DNA of 64,000 nucleotides, from positions 5,595,036-5,659,035 of the forward strand of contig CM077833.1 of assembly GCA_039720395.1 (NCBI GenBank). Direction: 5' to 3'. Both the position numbers and the translations under genes were made by a program. This document shows, in pieces, positions 60,185 through 64,000 of the stretch (position 1 is the first letter of the stretch; every line of letters starts with the position of its first letter). The stretch is from Liquidambar formosana (lineage: Eukaryota > Streptophyta > Magnoliopsida > Saxifragales > Altingiaceae). A model generated the notes under the pieces. It was not told the DNA's origin, searched no databases, and saw nothing but the letters and a program-made list of their open reading frames with translations.

Positions 60185-60264
60185 ATGTTAGTTGCATGGA
60201 GCATGATAGTTCTAAATTGAATGCTAATAAACCCAAGAGAACAAGAGATGAGAACTAATACATA

Positions 60265-60539
60265 ATGATGTATGTAGAGTTTTCTCTTACTTTACAACCT
60301 TTACTGATGATTTAGTCTAGGTTTGGTGTGTATACTTAATGAAGTACAAATCTGAAACATTTGAAAGGTTCAAGGAATTCAAATATGAAGTAGAGAAACA
60401 AACCAGTAAAAGTATTAAAGCTCTTCGATTAGATCGAGGAGGCAAATATTTAACCGGTTAATTTTTAAATCATCTTGTTCAAACAGGCATTCTTTACGGA
60501 CACCTCCTAGAACACCACAACTTGATGGTATGTCAGAAA
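60265..60539 (+). pseudogene. copia integrase fragment, 5' half, element 5
   Basis: Starts directly in the integrase core (CM.SFLLLYNLY..., then KYKSETFERFKEFKYEVEKQ, KALRLDRGGKYLTG), with stops and a frameshift, up to TPRTPQLDGMSER where the solo LTR begins. The protease and integrase zinc-binding region normally found before it are deleted, as in element 4. Confidence 0.72.
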
Positions 60540-60544
60540 GGAAG
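60540..60544. other. TSD of the solo LTR (left)
   Basis: GGAAG, repeated at 62198-62202. Confidence 0.93.
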
Positions 60545-62197
60545 TGTTAGGATTATGCCCTAGAGCCAATCATAGAGATGATTGTTTAGGGATTAGGAAC
60601 AATCATTTGATTTCATTTATGTATGTCACATTTATTATTGATTTAATAAAAGGGCTTATTCTATTATGTTTATATGCATCATTTATATTTACATAATATG
60701 TCCATGGAGTTAGAGTTGAGAATATGGAATTACAAAGAGTTGTAATTTTGAGACTATAGATATATCTCTGTACTAAACTCCTAAATCATTCCTAGTTGAA
60801 GGTTCACTATGATGGACAGTAATGAACCATAGGACTAGCACTTGTTAGGTTGACTCTATAGGAGGATAGCTAGTCTCAAGCTATTTGTGTGGAGACACTA
60901 CAACCAACAAGTGGGTGCCTATTACGAGAATAGGTACACTGAATGTAACCAAAGATATGAGATAAACTGAATGGAGTTTTATCCTGCCTGTCAATCAGTT
61001 TCTCATTGTTATAGTGGTACAAGTAATCCTTAGACCTAAGACACCATAGTTGTCTTATGCATGTAGCTTTAGAAGTTTGATAACACTAAGTGCAAATCCT
61101 ATTCAGGGGTCTGCAAAGGTGTTCATTGACCTTACTGCTATGTGTATGAAGGCATGTGAGTGATCAACAAGGGATCCATCACTCTCAGGAAAAAGAGAGA
61201 ATGTCTCATATAGCATTCATAATATAACTCATTAAATCCATGGCCATGGTAGGATGAATGTGGAAAAGAGTTTCCATGAGTTTATCAATGAGTTGATATC
61301 TATGAATGAGTATAAAGTAATTGAACTAGGGACTTGACAGACTTCCATGTCCTATTAGTTCAATTGGAGACATTGTGTTGAAGGAAGGATGCAATTGTAA
61401 CCTATAAACTATAACAGAAGGGTTCTTTGTAAATGACTATTCACCTCATTAAGGACCACACCATGAGCCATATGCTAGGTGTTACTCATGGTTAGTAGAA
61501 GCCCTAATTGATATAAGTGAGTTATAATCAATTAGGGAATTGGAAGGAGTTCCAATTAGACCCTAAATGGAAAGAGTTCCATTGTGCACACCTCGTGCTA
61601 TTCCTACTACTTGATGTGAACCCAATGGGTCACACACTGATCATGCAAGATGAGTTTTAAAGTCTATGAGAGAAAGGGTATGAGTGCATAAAGAATAGTT
61701 CTTTAAGGCCAAATTTATATATGATATAATTAAGAGGGGTTATTATGTAATTAATAGTAATTACACAAAACCCTAAGTGGGTTCTCCCTCATGGCCGGCC
61801 CCCCCTTGGTGGGCTATATCTATGTAGTGTGATGTAATGACATCACAACAACAAGTTCAACTCCCCAAAGGGCTGGCTGAAAATTCCAGCCTCCCTCTCT
61901 CTCTTTCCTCTCTTCTTCTACTCTAGCAACAACAAGGAAAATGAGGAAAGGACTTGAAGCTCTAGCTAGGTGTGGATACCGTTGGAGGCAGCACACTTGG
62001 GCTGTTCATTCACTGCTGTCCGGAATCAAAGCTTGGAGCAAAAAGGAGAAGACAAAAATTCTGTAAGTGTTCTAACCCTCTTTGTAGTTAGGGTTTGTTT
62101 TTGTGTTATGCATAGTTAGATCCATGGGCTGTGGAATCAAAGGAAAAATTTTTATATTCCGCGCTTCTATTTTTCCCTTCTTGTATGATTCCCAACA
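60545..62197 (+). mobile_element. copia solo LTR, subfamily A (1653 bp)
   Basis: TGTTAGGATTATGCC to GATTCCCAACA with GGAAG on both sides and integrase sequence continuing on either side. No internal region, so it arose by LTR-LTR recombination. Most similar by eye to the LTR of element 1 (14399-16048). Confidence 0.95.
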
Positions 62198-62640
62198 GGA
62201 AGAAGATGACCTTATTGGATATGGTCCGATCTATGATAAGTTATAATGACCTAATATTATCCTTTTAAGGATATGCCCTAGAAACTGCCGCGTACCTGTG
62301 AAACAGAGTTCAATCCAAGGCTATCCCTTAGAATCCATATGAGATATGAAAAAGGAAAGCACCAAGCCTTAAGCATGTTAAGGTATAGGGTTGCATTGAA
62401 TATGTAGAGACATATAATGCAACCAAATTGGAAATCAAGATAACTTAAATGTAGGTTTATGGATTATCCTAAAGGGAGTTTGGGATATTAAGTTTATTAT
62501 CCTGATGAACAAAAGGTGTTTTGTTTGTAAGTTTGCAATCTTTCATGAAAAAGAGTTTATTCAAGAAGGAGGCAACAACAGGAAAATAGAACTCAAAGAG
62601 TTGTCTTATGAGACACAAACTGACAGTGATTCAACCCCTG
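62198..62640 (+). pseudogene. copia integrase fragment, 3' half, element 5
   Basis: Continues the interrupted integrase: TLLDMVRSMISYNDL, then GYALETA, then the C-terminal block (KGVWDIKFIILMNKRCFVCK-like, FHEKEFIQE). Frames shift repeatedly. Confidence 0.72.
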
Positions 62641-62689
62641 TCCATGTTGAGACAAAACCCATTAATGTATCATGATTGTACAAAGGGTA

Positions 62690-63160
62690 AGTGGGAGTGC
62701 GATCACATTTATGGTCCTAAAAGTGGATGACATTCTACTTATTAGGAATAATGTAGAGATGTTGTCATAAGTGAAAGATTAACCTTCATAGAATTTCTCC
62801 ATGAAAGATTTGGGAGAAGCATCCTATATTCTAGGAATAAGGGCTATAGAGATAGATCTTAAAGGATGCTAGATCTCTCCCAATCAATGTACATAGATAA
62901 GATTTTGAAAGGGTTCAAAATGCATGATTTCAAAAGAGGTCTAATTCCTGTCAGACATGAAATCAAGTTGTCTAAAAGCATATGCCATGCTATGTACATG
63001 ACCAGATATCAATTTTACTGTAAATGTTACGAACAGATATTAGGCAGACCCAAATAAGGAACACTGGGAAGCAGTCAAGGCTATCCTTAAGTACTTAAGA
63101 AGAGCTAAAGGACCTATGCCTTGTCTATTGAGAAAGAAACTTAGAAATGGTTGGTAGAAC
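62690..63160 (+). pseudogene. copia RT C-terminal fragment, element 5
   Basis: Begins near the active-site box, which reads K-V-D-D (62720-62731), followed by DILLI; then LDLSQSMYIDKILKGFKMHD and FKRGLIPVRHEIKLSKSICH, and YLRRAKGPMPCLLRKKLRNG in another frame. All RT upstream of the box is missing. Confidence 0.78.
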
Positions 63161-63545
63161 GGATTCAGATTTTCAATTTGATGATGATGATAGGAGATCA
63201 ACATCAAGGTATGCTCTCACCTTAAATGGTGGAGCTGTAAATTAGAGCGCATTGCTGCATGTTTGGATGAGGAAGTTCATTACTAAACTAGGAGTGGTTC
63301 CTAACATTGAGAAGCCTATATCATTGTTTTGTGACAACAATGGGGCTAGTGCTCAAACCAAGGAACCACGGTCTCATCAAAAGTCCAAACTTTAAGCGGT
63401 GATTCCAAGTGATTAGAGAAATCATTGGAAAGGTTGACATATGCATATAAAAGATTAATACAATGGAGAATCTAGAAGACCCCTTACTAAAGCTCTGATC
63501 CAAGTTCAGTTGGATCACCACCGACAGGAAATGGGTATGAGATAC
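63160..63545 (+). pseudogene. copia RNase H relic, element 5
   Basis: DSDFQFDDDDRRSTSRYALT, LNGGAVN then stop, the same internal deletion as element 4, then CDNNGASAQTKEPRSHQKSK and EKIGTT-like end blocks. The CDNNG motif (third catalytic Asp) is kept; the Glu-bearing segment is gone. Confidence 0.72.
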
Positions 63546-63562
63546 ATGGTGGATTGGCTATA

Positions 63563-63577
63563 GTGCAAGTGGGAGAT
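63563..63577 (+). other. polypurine tract of copia element 5
   Basis: GTGCAAGTGGGAGAT against the 3' LTR. Confidence 0.9.
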
Positions 63578-64000
63578 TGTTAGGATTATGCCTTAGAGCC
63601 AATCATAGAGATGATTGTTTAGGGATTAGGAACAATCATTTGATTTCATTTATATATGTCACATTTATTATTGATTTAATAAAAGGGCTTATTCTATTAT
63701 GTTTATATGCATCATTTATATTTACATAATATGTCCATGGAGTTAGAGTTGAGAATATGAAATTACAAAGTGTTGTAATTTTAAGACTGTAAATATATAT
63801 CTATACTAAACTCCTAAATCATTCCTAATTGAAGGTTCACTATGATGGACGGTAATGAACCATAGGACTAGCACTTGTTAAGTTGACTCTATAGGAGGAT
63901 AGCTAGTCTCAAGCTATTTGTGTGTAGACACTACAACTAACAAGTGGGTGCCTATTATAGAATAGGTACACTAAATGTAACCAAATATATGAGATAAACT
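63578..64000 (+). mobile_element. 3' LTR of copia element 5, truncated by window end
   Basis: TGTTAGGATTATGCCTTAGAGCC onward; first ~420 bp of a subfamily A LTR. Confidence 0.92.

Larger units (their letters stand above)
37625..64000 (+). mobile_element. copia element 5 (host of three later insertions)
   Basis: 5' LTR 37625-38893 plus 48527-48948, PBS 48949, leader 48964-51388 plus 58243-59312, gag, integrase remnants, RT/RNase H remnants, PPT and 3' LTR from 63578. Inserted into it: a full copia copy (38894-48521), a CACTA transposon (51392-58239) and a solo LTR (60545-62197). The 5' LTR begins TATTAG rather than TGTTAG. Without insertions it would be roughly 8-9 kb to the window end. Confidence 0.85.

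Noticed and set aside
60545..62197. Solo LTR read as the 3' LTR of element 5
   Set aside because: It lacks a preceding PPT, is flanked by GGAAG on both sides, and integrase, RT and RNase H continue beyond it to the true PPT and LTR at 63578.

Overview
The window looks like repeat-dense nuclear DNA of a flowering plant. It is AT-rich and made almost entirely of nested, decayed LTR retrotransposons plus one CACTA-type DNA transposon. The lineage evidence is a Ty3/gypsy element with two RNase H domains (Tat/Ogre type), Ty1/copia elements primed from an initiator tRNA-Met-type site, and a 3-bp-TSD CACTA transposon. The species cannot be told from the sequence. I see no intact host gene, rRNA, tRNA or CRISPR array; two short exon-like stretches (13.1-13.2 kb, minus; 51.85-51.92 kb, plus) are the only non-transposon coding candidates.

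Layout. 1-1470: plus-strand Tat/Ogre-type LTR whose end falls inside the integrase of a minus-strand Tat/Ogre-like element (1471-11953; 5' LTR 8842-11953, PBS, gag, protease, a probable 144-bp intron, RT, two RNase H domains, broken integrase). 11954-13599: unassigned DNA with repeated TGCGTACGCA-like palindromes and one exon-like stretch. 13600-14398: 3' UTR tandem repeats and LTR start of a second Tat-type element (plus). 14399-18884 and 18885-25182: two copia copies, each with 5' LTR and leader but no 3' LTR, joined head-to-head in opposite orientation. 25183-26401 and 34072-36260: two related minus-strand Tat LTR/3' UTR fragments on either side of a 5'-truncated copia element (26402-34071). 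37625-64000: a copia element (plus) that received three later insertions: a full-length inverted relative in its 5' LTR (38894-48521, TSD CGGCC), a CACTA transposon in its leader (51392-58239, TSD CCT), and a solo LTR in its integrase (60545-62197, TSD GGAAG). Its 3' LTR runs off the window.

The most unusual content is in the copia family. Its copies have a leader of about 3.6 kb between primer-binding site and gag. The leader carries (i) near-perfect palindromes with arms ATGATTGGTCATT, (ii) AACCTAGGGTT hairpins, (iii) a small ORF that stays open in four of five copies, and (iv) a 19-nt motif present three times just before gag with identical 81/104-nt spacing in at least three copies. Two copies that inserted separately share the same deletions across protease, integrase, RT and RNase H yet keep a gag reading frame, which suggests a non-autonomous lineage mobilised in trans. 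Reading frames are nowhere intact and damage is dominated by C-to-T type changes, so the whole window behaves as silenced, decaying repeat DNA.
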